Assembly: GCF_000495475.1 (NCBI RefSeq)
Contig: NZ_ASGZ01000004.1
Coordinates: 1-64,000, forward strand
Origin: Candidatus Halobonum tyrrellensis G22
GTDB lineage: Archaea; Halobacteriota; Halobacteria; Halobacteriales; Haloferacaceae
Length of the DNA stretch: 64,000 nt
Reading direction: 5' to 3'
This document shows, in pieces, positions 26,286 to 34,948 of this stretch. The notes under the pieces are model-generated. The model was not told the DNA's origin. It worked only from the letters and a program-made list of their open reading frames with translations, and made no database searches. Both the position numbers and the translations under genes were made by a program. Numbering within the stretch: position 1 is the first letter of the stretch; each line of letters begins with the position of its first letter.

Positions 26286-26870
26286 TCAGCCCTCGTACGG
26301 CGTCCCGCCCAACGGGAGCACGTCCCGTCCCCACGTCCAGTTCGTCACCTCGGCGAAACTCACGTACATCGCGAGCAGGCCGGTGAGGATACCGACCCAC
26401 CCGCCGAGCGTGACGACGACGCCGACACCCAGGAAGTCGCCGAACCCGAGCAGGAAGAACGTGAGCGCCAGCGTGAGGAACACGCTGAACAGCCCCCAGT
26501 TGAGTTTGAACGTGCCGACCCACATGTACGTCGTGAACACGCCCCACATGATCAGCGCGACCCCGAGCGCCTGCGCGCTCACCTCGGGTATCCAGCCGTT
26601 GTTCTGGAAGAGGAGCAGGAGCGCGAACCACCACCAGAACGCGCCGTAGCTCGTGAACGCCGTCATCCCGAACGTGTTGCCCGTGCGGAACTCCATCGCG
26701 CCCGCCATCAGTTGGATCGTCCCGCCGAACGCGATGGCCATCGGGATCACCAGCATCTCCAGGTCGGCGCCGAACACGCCGGCGTTGACCAGGCTCAACA
26801 GCACCGTCGTCAGCCCGAAGCCGACCAGCCCCAGCGGAGCCGGGTTAGCGACCGCCGTCCGGTCAGCCAC
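26286..26870 (-). CDS. acetate uptake transporter, GPR1/FUN34/YaaH (SatP) family
   Basis: 194 residues from a GTG at 26870. The family hallmark NPAPLGLVGFGLTTVLLSL sits at residues 9-27, followed by six hydrophobic helices and the internal motif GNTFGMTAFTSYGAFWWWFA. SatP proteins move acetate or succinate with protons. Adjacent acs makes acetate assimilation the natural reading. No regulator is fused or adjacent on this strand apart from the separate winged-helix gene further upstream. Confidence 0.92.
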   Translation of the reverse strand: MADRTAVANPAPLGLVGFGLTTVLLSLVNAGVFGADLEMLVIPMAIAFGGTIQLMAGAMEFRTGNTFGMTAFTSYGAFWWWFALLLLFQNNGWIPEVSAQALGVALIMWGVFTTYMWVGTFKLNWGLFSVFLTLALTFFLLGFGDFLGVGVVVTLGGWVGILTGLLAMYVSFAEVTNWTWGRDVLPLGGTPYEG

Positions 26871-27019
26871 CGGCGCTCACCTCGCCGTCCGACGGGACCG
26901 GCAACGGGACTGTCGACCATGCAGCGCGACCCGCGCGACTCGTCGTCTCCGTGTTCCGTAGCATCGACCGGGAGACGGCTACTGGCTCGCGAAAGATAAC
27001 GATTGTTGCCGATCGAGAC

Positions 27020-27328
27020 TCAGTCCCACGTCACCCAGACGAGGAAGGCGAGCGCGACGAGTTCGAGGACGCGCAGTCCCCCGATGACGAGGTGCGCGAC
27101 CGGCGCCTGCGCCGCGATCCACTCGCTGACCAGCGGGTGCCAGTAGAAGAGGTAGAGCGCGGTGGCGTTCTCCGCGAGCAGACAGACCGCGAAGCCGGCC
27201 AGCCCCAGCGTGTGTTTCGAGTGGAACTGGAGCCAGTTGCGCCCCCAGACGTACGTGAGACTCGACAGGAGGGCGATGTTGACGGCGGCCGCCGCCCACG
27301 TCACGTACAGCCACGAACTCACCACCAT
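27020..27328 (-). CDS. three-helix membrane protein paired with a winged-helix regulator
   Basis: 102 residues (MVVSSWLYVTWAAAAVNIAL) with three hydrophobic segments and a conserved-looking loop WGRNWLQFHSKHTLGLAGF. It lies 76 bases downstream of the regulator gene on the same strand, so the pair is probably one transcript. That pairing suggests a membrane sensor or partner, but no function is known. The ATG at 27328 begins the first helix. Confidence 0.72.
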   Translation of the reverse strand: MVVSSWLYVTWAAAAVNIALLSSLTYVWGRNWLQFHSKHTLGLAGFAVCLLAENATALYLFYWHPLVSEWIAAQAPVAHLVIGGLRVLELVALAFLVWVTWD

Positions 27329-27404
27329 GCGTCTGTGCTCACCCTCCGGTAGCCCGCGGGGTCGCTTATAGCCTTTCCAAACTCTCTCCGAACTTCGTCT
27401 CCGT

Positions 27405-27680
27405 TCACTCGAGCGCCTCCATGATCTCCTCGACCGTCTCCCAGTGGTGTCTGGCGCGGTCGGTCGGGAGGTAGACCGCGCCGTAGTCGTCGCCCTGCTT
27501 CGCGAGGACGTCGTTGTCACAGAGGACGTCGAGGTGGTGTCTGACGGTGGTGTAATCGAGGTCGAGCTCGTCCGCCAGTCGGTTGGCGTTCCGGGGACGG
27601 TCGTCGATGGCACGCAAGATTCGGACCCGGTTGGCACCGCCGCGGGTCCCGGTCAGTACGTACCACAACACCCCCTCCAT
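27405..27680 (-). CDS. winged helix-turn-helix transcriptional regulator (ArsR-like)
   Basis: 91 residues. The DNA-binding core reads GANRVRILRAIDDRPRNANR, then LADELDLDYTTVRHHLDVLC (recognition helix) and a wing ending GAVYLPTDRARHHWETV. This is the haloarchaeal ArsR-like wHTH type. Start at ATG 27680 is preferred, though an in-frame GTG further upstream would add eight residues. Target unknown; the neighbouring membrane gene is the best candidate. Confidence 0.82.
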   Translation of the reverse strand: MEGVLWYVLTGTRGGANRVRILRAIDDRPRNANRLADELDLDYTTVRHHLDVLCDNDVLAKQGDDYGAVYLPTDRARHHWETVEEIMEALE

Positions 27681-27796
27681 CGTCGTGCGGAAGACAGCCA
27701 CCACGAACGTAAGTCCACCGGGACCCGTCGACGTCCCCGAGACCGCCGGGGGACCGGGACCGACGGCGCCACGCGCTCCCCGGGGTCGCGAGCCGG

Positions 27797-29500
27797 TCAC
27801 AGCGCCGTCCCGGCCCGCTCGCGGTACGTGCCGAACCGCGAGGCGAACACGTCCATCATCTCGCCCATGGTGGCGTACGCCTTCGCGGCGTCGACGAGAG
27901 CGGGGACGGCGTTCTCCCCCGCCTCGACGGCGGCCGCGAGCTCCGACAGCGCCGCCTCGACCGCCGCGTCGTCCCGCTCCGCCTTCACCGCCGCCAGCCG
28001 CTCGCGCTGCCGCCGTTGGGCCGTCTCGTCGACCCGGTGAAGCTCCCGCTCGGGGTCGTCGTCGACCGCGTACCGGTTGACGCCGACGACCACCTCCTCG
28101 CCCGACTCGACGCGCCGCTGGTAGTCGTAGGCGGCCCCGCGTATCTCGCGGTCGAAGTAGCCGTCCTCGATGCCGGCGAGCACGCCCGCCCGCACGGAGC
28201 CGTCGCCCATCTCCCGGATCGTTTCGAGGTACGCCGTCGCCTTCTCGTCCACCTCGTCGGTCAGCGCCTCCACCGCGAACGACCCCGCGAGCGGGTCGAC
28301 CGTGTCGGCGACGCCCGACTCCTCGGCGATGATCTGCTGGGTCCGTAGCGCCACCCGGACCGCCTCCTCGCTCGGGAGCGCGAGCGCCTCGTCGAACGAG
28401 TTGGTGTGGAGGCTCTGGGTGCCGCCGAGGACGCCCGCGAGCGCCTGGATCGTCACCCGAACGACGTTGTTGAGCGGCTGCTGGGCGGTCAGCGACTGGC
28501 CCGCGGTCTGGGTGTGGAACTTGAGCCGCTTCGAGGCGGGCCGCTCGGCGCCGTACCACTCGCCCATCAGCCGGGCGTACACGCGGCGGGCGGCGCGGAA
28601 CTTCGCTACCTCCTCGAGCAGCGAGTTGTGCGAGTTGAAGAAGAAGGAGAGCTGCGGCGCCACCTCGTCGACCGCCAGCCCCCGCTCGCGGGCGTCCTCG
28701 ACGTACGCGAACCCGTCGGCGAGCGTGAACGCGAGCTCCTGTACCGCGGTCGACCCCGCCTCGCGGATGTGGTAGCCCGACACCGAGACGGGGTAGAACT
28801 TCGGCGTCTCCCGGACCGCGAACTCGACGGTGTCGGTCACCAGGTCGAGCGACGGTTCGGGGGGGATCACCCACTCCTTCTGGGCGATGAACTCCTTGAG
28901 CATGTCGTTCTGGAGGGTGCCGCGGAGTCGCTCGCGCGGGACGCCCCGTTCGTCCGCGAGCGCGACGTACATCGCGTAGATCACGGGCGCGCTCGGGTTG
29001 ATCGTAAACGAAGTGGACACCTCCGCGATGTCGATGCCGTCGAACAGGATCTCCACGTCGCGCAGGCTGTCGACGGCGACCCCCTCCCGCCCCACCTCGC
29101 CGTCCGCGAGCGGGTCGTCCGAGTCCAGCCCCATCAGGCTGGGCATGTCGAACGCCGTCGAGAGACCGGTCTGGCCCTCCTCGACCAGGTACCGGAAGCG
29201 CTCGTTCGTCTCCTCGGCCGTGCCGAACCCCGCGAACTGGCGCATCGTCCACGCCCGCCCGCGGTACATCGTCGGGTACGGGCCGCGGGTGTACGGCTCC
29301 TCGCCCGGGAACCCCAGGTCCGCCTCGTAGTCGAGGTCCGCCACGTCGGCGGGCGTGTACAGGCGGTCGACCTCCAGCCCCGAGACGGTGGCGAACCGCC
29401 CCTTCCGCTCGTCGGGGTCGTCGGACGCGCCGGCGGCCGTCCCGGTCTCCCACGCGTCGTGCGCCTCCCGGATCGACGCGAGGTCGTCCTCGTCGTACAT
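27797..29500 (-). CDS. B12-dependent acyl-CoA mutase large subunit, methylmalonyl-/isobutyryl-CoA type
   Basis: 567 residues forming the substrate TIM-barrel only; the cobalamin-binding domain is a separate protein in archaea and no gene for it is in this window. Signatures are YPTMYRGRAWTMRQFAGFGT, TAFDMPSLMGLDSD, SVSGYHIREAGSTAVQELAF and LGGTQSLHTNSFDEALALP. At the two specificity positions it has Phe (RQFAGF) and Gln (EFIAQKEW), not the Tyr and Arg of methylmalonyl-CoA mutase. The fold assignment is firm; the substrate is uncertain. Leaderless promoter upstream. Confidence 0.9.
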   Translation of the reverse strand: MYDEDDLASIREAHDAWETGTAAGASDDPDERKGRFATVSGLEVDRLYTPADVADLDYEADLGFPGEEPYTRGPYPTMYRGRAWTMRQFAGFGTAEETNERFRYLVEEGQTGLSTAFDMPSLMGLDSDDPLADGEVGREGVAVDSLRDVEILFDGIDIAEVSTSFTINPSAPVIYAMYVALADERGVPRERLRGTLQNDMLKEFIAQKEWVIPPEPSLDLVTDTVEFAVRETPKFYPVSVSGYHIREAGSTAVQELAFTLADGFAYVEDARERGLAVDEVAPQLSFFFNSHNSLLEEVAKFRAARRVYARLMGEWYGAERPASKRLKFHTQTAGQSLTAQQPLNNVVRVTIQALAGVLGGTQSLHTNSFDEALALPSEEAVRVALRTQQIIAEESGVADTVDPLAGSFAVEALTDEVDEKATAYLETIREMGDGSVRAGVLAGIEDGYFDREIRGAAYDYQRRVESGEEVVVGVNRYAVDDDPERELHRVDETAQRRQRERLAAVKAERDDAAVEAALSELAAAVEAGENAVPALVDAAKAYATMGEMMDVFASRFGTYRERAGTAL

Positions 29501-29522
29501 GCCGGCGTAAAGGTAACGAACG

Positions 29523-29530
29523 ATTATAAT
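29523..29530 (-). promoter_or_regulatory. TATA box of the mutase gene
   Basis: Minus-strand ATTATAAT centred 26 bases before the ATG at 29500, the spacing of a leaderless haloarchaeal transcript. This also supports the chosen start against longer in-frame options. Confidence 0.65.
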
Positions 29531-29663
29531 GGTTCTGCGGGGCGCGCCGGACGCGAACGCGCGGGGGACGCCGGCGTGCGTGGCTGTCCGTCGGTCGCGC
29601 GACCACGGGGCGACCGGCGCAACGAAGGAGGCAAGGCGGTCCCGGACGTACCCGCGGACGAGC

Positions 29664-30107
29664 GTGCGAGAGTACCAGCGCAAGCAGCTCCTCGAACGCG
29701 TCAACAAGGAGGGTGCGACCATCGGCGCGGACATCCCCGACCGGATCACGGTGCAGGGCGAGGAGATCGACCTCCGGGAGTTCGTCTTCGAGATCAAGCG
29801 CCGCGACACCGTACCCGAGGGCGAGCGCGACCGGGTCGAGCGGGCCAAGCGCAACCTCCGGCGCGAGCGGCGCGAGCGGCTCGAACGCATCGAGGAGAAC
29901 GAGGTGGCGTTCGCGGAGGGCGAGCGGCTGGCCGACAGCATCATCGGCATCGACCGGGCGCTCGACGCGCTCGAACAGCTCGGGTCCGCCAGCGTCGAGG
30001 ACGAGGCCACTCGACAGGAGGCGATGGACCAGAAGCGCTGGATGAACTTCCTCAAGAAGGCGCTCGGGCGGGAGGAGTCCGGCGGCCGGGGGCGCGGCGG
30101 GCGCTGA
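29664..30107 (+). CDS. DUF5788-like haloarchaeal protein
   Basis: 147 residues from a GTG at 29664 (VREYQRKQLLERVNKEGATI). A short N-terminal helix and strand (GEEIDLREFVFEIKRRDTVP) are followed by a long charged helical segment (ERDRVERAKRNLRRERRERL) likely to form a coiled coil. The C-terminal helix is QKRWMNFLKKALGR. I recall this as the DUF5788 family, function unknown. The upstream in-frame sequence is compositionally noise, hence the GTG. Confidence 0.8.
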   Translation: MREYQRKQLLERVNKEGATIGADIPDRITVQGEEIDLREFVFEIKRRDTVPEGERDRVERAKRNLRRERRERLERIEENEVAFAEGERLADSIIGIDRALDALEQLGSASVEDEATRQEAMDQKRWMNFLKKALGREESGGRGRGGR

Positions 30108-30278
30108 CCCGCCGGCTCACCGGCTCACCCCGTGGTGACCGACGCCGAGGGCGTGCCCTCGACAGGGACCGCCAGTCGGACGGTCACGGGGCGGCGCGAC
30201 CCGGACGACCGACGACGGGCCGGCGCGCGAACCGAACGGGCGTTCCTTCTAAGTCGCCCGCACCCGTTCGGTCGGACG

Positions 30279-32027
30279 ATGCAGAACGCCGAGGTCGCCG
30301 CCCTCTTGGAGGAGTACGCCGACCTGCTGGAGGCGAACGGCGAGGAGTACAAACCGAACACGTACCGTCGCGCGGCCGAGAACGTCCGCGAGTACCCCGG
30401 CGCGGTCGAGGGCCTCGCGGCCGAGGGGAGCGAGGCCGTCGAGCGGATCGACCGCGTGGGCGAGGCGATCGCCGTGAAGATCGTCGAGTACGTCGAGACC
30501 GGCGAGATCGCGGAGTTGGAGGAGCTACGGGCGGAACTGCCGGTCGACATGGCGGCGCTCACGCGCGTCGAGGGCGTCGGCCCGAAGACCGCCGGGACGC
30601 TGTACGAGGAGCTCGGGGTGACGACGCTCGACGAGTTGCGCGAGGCCGCCGAGGCGGGCCGGATCCGCGAGGTGAAGGGGTTCGGCGAGAAGACCGAGGA
30701 GAGCATCCGCGAGAACGTCGCGTTCGCCCAGCAGGCGGGCGAGCGACAGCGGCTGGGCGACGCGCTCCCGCTCGCGGACGACGCGCTGGGGCTGGTGCGG
30801 GGGGTCGACGCCGTCGAACGCGCGGAGGTCGCCGGGTCGATCCGGCGGTGGCGCGACACGATCGGCGACGTGGACGTACTCGCCGCCAGCGACGAGGGCG
30901 CGGCGGTCGTCGACGCGTTCACCGACTGGCCGGCCGCCGACGACACCATCGAGGCGGGCGACCAGAAGGCGAGCGTCCGCGCGAGCGGCGTCCGCGTCGA
31001 CCTCCGGGTGGTCGTCCCCGAGGAGTTCGGCGCCGCCCTCCAGTACTTCACGGGGTCGAAGGCGCACAACCTCGCGGTGCGCAACCGCGCCATCGACCGC
31101 GGACTCAAGCTCAACGAGTACGGCATCTTCGACGTTTCGGGCGTCGACGAGGCGGACGCCGACCAGCGCGCGGGCGAGCGCCTCGGCGGCGCCACGGAGG
31201 CGGAGATGTACGAGCCGCTCGACCTGCCGGTGTTCCCCCCGGAGATACGCGAGGACGCCGGCGAACTGGCGGCCGCGGACGAGGGTTCCCTCCCGGACCT
31301 TCTCGAGGAGGACGAGATACGCGGCGACCTCCACACCCACACCGAGTGGTCCGACGGCGCGAACACCGCCGCGGAGATGGTCGCCGCCGCCGCCGAACGC
31401 GGCTACGACTACCACGCCGTCACCGACCACGTCGAAGGACCGGGCGTGTTCGGGAACACGGGGCTGTCGGACGCGGAGGTTCGCGAGCAGATGGAGGAGG
31501 TCGAACGGGTCCGCGCCGACGCCGACATCGCCGTGTTCCACGGCGTCGAAGCCAACGTCGACGCCGACGGCGACCTCACCACCGACGACGGCCTGCTCGC
31601 GGAGCTCGACGTCGTGGTCGCGTCGCCGCACGCCGCGCTCGGACAGGGAGAGGCGACCGACCGGCTGGTTCGAGCCGTCGAACACCCCGAGGTCGACGTC
31701 CTCGGCCACCCGACCGGCCGGCTGATCAACGAACGGCCCGGTCTCGACGTGGACTTCCAGCGGCTCGCGGCGGCCGCCGCCGACGCCGGGACCGCGCTCG
31801 AAGTGAACGCCAACCCCGCGCGCCTCGACTTGCACGGCGAGGCCGTCCGCGCCGCCGTCGAGGCGGGCGCGACGATAACGATCAATACGGACGCCCACAC
31901 GCCCGCGGAGTTCGACAACGTCCGCTACGGCGTCCACACCGCCAGGCGCGGGTGGGCCGAACCCGCGGACGTGCTCAATGCGCGCGACGCCGACGGGGTT
32001 CGCGCCTTCCTCGGTGTCGACGGCTGA
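30279..32027 (+). CDS. polX: DNA polymerase/3'-5' exonuclease PolX
   Basis: 582 residues. The N-terminal HhH and 8-kDa-like region (VAALLEEYADLLEANGEEYK; VEGVGPKTAGTLYEELGV) is followed by a Pol beta catalytic core with the GS...D-x-D pattern (VAGSIRRWRDTIGDVDVLAA) and the third Asp in GVRVDLRVVV. A C-terminal PHP exonuclease/phosphatase domain starts GDLHTHTEWSDGANTAAEMV and ends NTDAHTPAEFDNVRYGV. This is the bacterial/archaeal PolX layout used in base excision and end repair. ATG 30279 lies about 30 bases from a TATA-like TTCTAAG. The next gene starts one base after its stop. Confidence 0.95.
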   Translation: MQNAEVAALLEEYADLLEANGEEYKPNTYRRAAENVREYPGAVEGLAAEGSEAVERIDRVGEAIAVKIVEYVETGEIAELEELRAELPVDMAALTRVEGVGPKTAGTLYEELGVTTLDELREAAEAGRIREVKGFGEKTEESIRENVAFAQQAGERQRLGDALPLADDALGLVRGVDAVERAEVAGSIRRWRDTIGDVDVLAASDEGAAVVDAFTDWPAADDTIEAGDQKASVRASGVRVDLRVVVPEEFGAALQYFTGSKAHNLAVRNRAIDRGLKLNEYGIFDVSGVDEADADQRAGERLGGATEAEMYEPLDLPVFPPEIREDAGELAAADEGSLPDLLEEDEIRGDLHTHTEWSDGANTAAEMVAAAAERGYDYHAVTDHVEGPGVFGNTGLSDAEVREQMEEVERVRADADIAVFHGVEANVDADGDLTTDDGLLAELDVVVASPHAALGQGEATDRLVRAVEHPEVDVLGHPTGRLINERPGLDVDFQRLAAAAADAGTALEVNANPARLDLHGEAVRAAVEAGATITINTDAHTPAEFDNVRYGVHTARRGWAEPADVLNARDADGVRAFLGVDG

Positions 32028-32028
32028 G

Positions 32029-32502
32029 ATGAGCGGGGCCGTCGACCCGGCCAACCGGGAGCCGCTGTTGCTCGACGCGATGCTCGGGAAGCTGGCGACG
32101 TACCTCCGGGTCTGCGGCTACGACGCGGCGTACGCCCTCGACGACGGCGTGGAGGACGACGACCGCCTGCGGGACCTGGCGGCCGCGGAGGGCCGGCGGC
32201 TGGTGACGCGCGACCGGGCGCTCGCGGCGTCGACGCCGGGGGCGGTGGTCGTGACCGAACGCGACGTCGAGGGCCAGTTGCGCGAACTCCGCGACGCCGG
32301 GTTCGACCTGACGCCGGCGGCCCGCCCGACCCGGTGTGGGGCGTGTAACGGACGGCTCGAACCGGTCGACGCGGGCGACCCCCGCCCCGACTACGCCCCC
32401 GACGAGGGCGACGCGCCCGTCTGGCGGTGCGTCGACTGCGGGCAGTGCTTCTGGACGGGGAGCCACTGGGACGACGTGCGAGCGACGCTCCGGCGGCTGT
32501 GA
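32029..32502 (+). CDS. Mut7-C RNase domain protein
   Basis: 157 residues. A PIN-like Mut7-C domain begins LLLDAMLGKLATYLRVCGYD, with acidic residues DDGVEDDDRL and LVTRDRALAA. It is followed by the diagnostic zinc ribbon CGACNGRL and CVDCGQCFWTGSHWDD. Such domains are predicted RNases. Its ATG begins one base after the polX stop, so it is cotranscribed and translationally linked with polX. Confidence 0.9.
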   Translation: MSGAVDPANREPLLLDAMLGKLATYLRVCGYDAAYALDDGVEDDDRLRDLAAAEGRRLVTRDRALAASTPGAVVVTERDVEGQLRELRDAGFDLTPAARPTRCGACNGRLEPVDAGDPRPDYAPDEGDAPVWRCVDCGQCFWTGSHWDDVRATLRRL

Positions 32503-32541
32503 GCTATCGGAGCGTCGAGCGGGGTGAGAATGCGCCTCCCG

Positions 32542-33504
32542 CTACCGGGGCGTCCACTCGTCGCACGCGTCCATGTCCTCCATCACCTCGTCGTGGAGAC
32601 CGCAGTACGGCTGCATCCCGTCGTCGGTGCGGACGTACTGGAAGTGCGCACAGCTCCCGCAGTAGGCGTCGCCGGCGTTCGCCGGGCGGTCGCCGCCGGC
32701 GTCGCCGGCCGCGCGGTCGTTCCGCCGGTCGCCAGGCCCGGCCGGCCCGGGAGCCTCGCGGGACGGCGACCCCGCGCCGGTCCCCTCGTCGCGGAGCGGG
32801 CGGACGTCGTCGGCCGTCGCGCCGCCGTCGCTCGCCGTCGCGTCCCCCCGCGTCCGGTCGGCGTCGGGCCACCCCCCGCTTTCGTCGTTGGTCTGGGTCT
32901 CGATATCGCCGTCGGGCGTCCCGCCGAGGAAGCCGACGCCGCCGATGCCACCGAGCCCCCCTTTCGCGCCGCCGAGCGACGACTCCGGCACCTCGACCAC
33001 CCGCGTCTCGCCCTCGCGGGTCACCTCCAGTTTGACCGTGCCGCCGGGGTCGTTGCGCGACTTGAAGTTGGCGACGCCGACGAACAGACACCAGAAGGTG
33101 GTGATGACGCCGAGGAAGTAGACGCCGATGGTCGGGAGCGTGAGGTACGGCTCGCCGCAGTTCGACCCGGAGATGTGACACGGGTACGCGTGGACGAACA
33201 GCGCGACGCCGAGCACGCCGACGCCCGCGCCGACGACCGCCGCCGCGCGCGTCCGCCGGTCGGCGGGGAGCACCGAGAAGATGCCGAGGAAGACGGCGGG
33301 CACGCCCAACCCCCCGAGCGCGATGCCCACCTCGCGCGCGCGGGTGAGTCCAAGCGCCTCCGTCCCCGCCTCCGTCGCCGCGACGCCGATGCCCACGAGG
33401 ACGAGCAGCGTCCCGAACAGGAACAGCCCCACGCCGAGATACAGCCGCCGGAGGCTCGCGTACTCCCCCATCTGCCCCTCGTACGCCTCCGCGAGACTGG
33501 TCAT
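32542..33504 (-). CDS. membrane protein with C-terminal cysteine cluster (DUF7139-like)
   Basis: 320 residues. Start ATG 33504 (MTSLAEAYEGQMGEYASLRR). Four to five hydrophobic helices fill residues 25-155, with a short loop CHISGSNCGEPYLTLP. A low-complexity Gly/Asp/Arg-rich linker follows, and then a C-terminal 45-residue cluster (YCGSCAHFQYVRTDDGMQPY, CGLHDEVMEDMDACDEW) whose four Cys plus His could bind zinc. Function unknown. Convergent with the Mut7-C gene. Confidence 0.78.
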   Translation of the reverse strand: MTSLAEAYEGQMGEYASLRRLYLGVGLFLFGTLLVLVGIGVAATEAGTEALGLTRAREVGIALGGLGVPAVFLGIFSVLPADRRTRAAAVVGAGVGVLGVALFVHAYPCHISGSNCGEPYLTLPTIGVYFLGVITTFWCLFVGVANFKSRNDPGGTVKLEVTREGETRVVEVPESSLGGAKGGLGGIGGVGFLGGTPDGDIETQTNDESGGWPDADRTRGDATASDGGATADDVRPLRDEGTGAGSPSREAPGPAGPGDRRNDRAAGDAGGDRPANAGDAYCGSCAHFQYVRTDDGMQPYCGLHDEVMEDMDACDEWTPR

Positions 33505-33700
33505 GGGGAGCGGTATGGAACCGACGCACAAAACGGTGCGTCAGACGCGCGTCAGACACCGGCGCGTCGCGCCCCGACGCCCCGGCTCGCGGCCGCGTCG
33601 GCGGTCGGCCGGGTCGTCCGAGCCGGCGTGACAGGCGGGAGGACGGGCGCGTCCGCGCGCGGTCGAAAGCGTTACCCCCGGCGGTTTCGAAGCCGCGCGC

Positions 33701-33997
33701 ATGGCCGACGACGAATCCGAGGAGGAAGCGGAGGAGGAGCCCGCCGTCGAACTCGGCGAGGGACCCGCCGTCGAGGGCGCCCCGCTCGCCCGCGTGGCCT
33801 CGCGGCTGACGTGGCCACAGGAGAAGTCACGCGTGCTCGCCAAGGAGGGCGACGCGACGATCCGGACGCCGGAGGGTCCCCGCCACCTCGACGCGGTGCT
33901 CGACGAGGTGGACGAGACGTACTTCGACACCCGCCAGTCGTTCACGGAGGCCGTCGAGGGCGTCGTCGGGACCGGCCCGGTGAAGACCGCGGAGTGA
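33701..33997 (+). CDS. DUF5789-like small acidic protein
   Basis: 98 residues: an acidic Glu-rich head (MADDESEEEAEEEPAVELGE), then a compact domain LARVASRLTWPQEKSRVLAK, TPEGPRHLDAVLDEVDETYF and a C-terminal helix. The wording matches the DUF5789 family of haloarchaea, function unknown. It stands alone between a divergent membrane gene and the DUF302 gene. Confidence 0.82.
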   Translation: MADDESEEEAEEEPAVELGEGPAVEGAPLARVASRLTWPQEKSRVLAKEGDATIRTPEGPRHLDAVLDEVDETYFDTRQSFTEAVEGVVGTGPVKTAE

Positions 33998-34073
33998 GCC
34001 GGGGCGGCCGACCCGGGCGCGCGTCCCGCCCCGCGGACGTACTCTTTTGTCTCGCTGTCCCGAACCCCGAGTC

Positions 34074-34514
34074 GTGACGCTCCCCATCGACCCCGACGCG
34101 GTCGCCGCGGGCGACTACGGAGAGAAGCGCGCGACGCTCGAACTCGACCACGAGGAGGCGGTCGAACACGTCCGCGAGACGTTCCTCGACCACGGGTTCG
34201 GCGTCCCCGTCGAGTTCTCCCCCTCCGAACTGCTCAACGAGAAGGTGGACGCCGACCGCGACCCCTACTACGTGCTCGGCGCGTGCAACCCGGAGATGGC
34301 CGACCGCGCGCTCGACGCCACCGACGGCCGGATCGGCGCGCTGTTCGCGTGTAACGTCGTCGTCTGGGAGGAGGAGCCGGGCGTCCAGACGGTGTACCAC
34401 GTCAGCATCATGCGGATCGCGCGACTGCTCGGACTCGATACGGACGCCGAAGCGATGGACGGGATCGTCGCCGAGACCGGCGAGATGGTCGACGCCGCGT
34501 ACGCCGACCTGTAG
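34074..34514 (+). CDS. DUF302 domain protein
   Basis: 146 residues from a GTG at 34074 (VTLPIDPDAVAAGDYGEKRA). The DUF302 core contains VEHVRETFLDHGFGVPVEFS, the YYVLGACNPEMADRALDATD signature and GALFACNVVVWEEEPGVQTV. DUF302 proteins are small alpha/beta proteins of unknown role that bind small ligands in some structures. A TATA-like CTCTTTTGT is centred about 29 bases upstream, supporting the GTG. Confidence 0.88.
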   Translation: MTLPIDPDAVAAGDYGEKRATLELDHEEAVEHVRETFLDHGFGVPVEFSPSELLNEKVDADRDPYYVLGACNPEMADRALDATDGRIGALFACNVVVWEEEPGVQTVYHVSIMRIARLLGLDTDAEAMDGIVAETGEMVDAAYADL

Positions 34515-34532
34515 TTCGACCCGCCCCTGCCC

Positions 34533-34868
34533 CTACCGCCGGTCGGGGCGGTCGTCCGCGCCGTCGACTCCCCCCGCCCCGAGGTCGGAGTCGGCGCCGG
34601 TGTCCGCCGAGCGCTCCTCGCGGAGCTCTTCGAGTTCCGCGCGCGTCTCGGCGAGTTGGCGTTCGAGTTCGTCGACCCGGTCGGGGTCGGCCGCCGCCGA
34701 CCGGCCGTCCGTGCGCTCCTCGCGGTCGCGCGAGAGCGAGAAGCCGAGCGCGCCGCCCACCACGAGGACGGCGACGGCGGGTAGCCCGAGGAGCAGGACG
34801 ACGACCACCAGGATGATCAGCAGTTCCGGACCGCCGGGGACGGCGCCGAAGAGGAGCGGGGAGGACAC
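34533..34868 (-). CDS. small TatA-like membrane protein
   Basis: 111 residues. The N-terminus MSSPLLFGAVPGGPELLIIL plus VVVVLLLG resembles the TatA/TatE membrane segment, but the following region is a second hydrophobic stretch (VAVLVVGGALGFSL). There is no amphipathic TatA helix with FGxGK-like residues. A charged helix (VDELERQLAETRAELEELRE) that may form a coiled coil and an acidic tail complete it. Treated as a TatA-like membrane protein of unknown function, not as a confirmed Tat component. Confidence 0.6.
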   Translation of the reverse strand: MSSPLLFGAVPGGPELLIILVVVVLLLGLPAVAVLVVGGALGFSLSRDREERTDGRSAAADPDRVDELERQLAETRAELEELREERSADTGADSDLGAGGVDGADDRPDRR

Positions 34869-34948
34869 ACCCGACGCGAGTCGGCGGGGAGGTATAGCTC
34901 TTTAGCTCCCCGCCCGTTCGGGGTCGGCCCGCCGCGCCGTATCCCGTC

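Noticed and set aside
28406-32032. Very long plus-strand frame spanning the mutase, DUF5788 and polX loci
   Set aside because: It crosses three recognisable genes in other frames or strands and is Arg/Ala noise; long open frames are expected at this GC content.
34533-34868. Annotation as a genuine TatA protein
   Set aside because: Only the first membrane segment resembles TatA; the amphipathic helix expected after it is replaced by a second hydrophobic segment.
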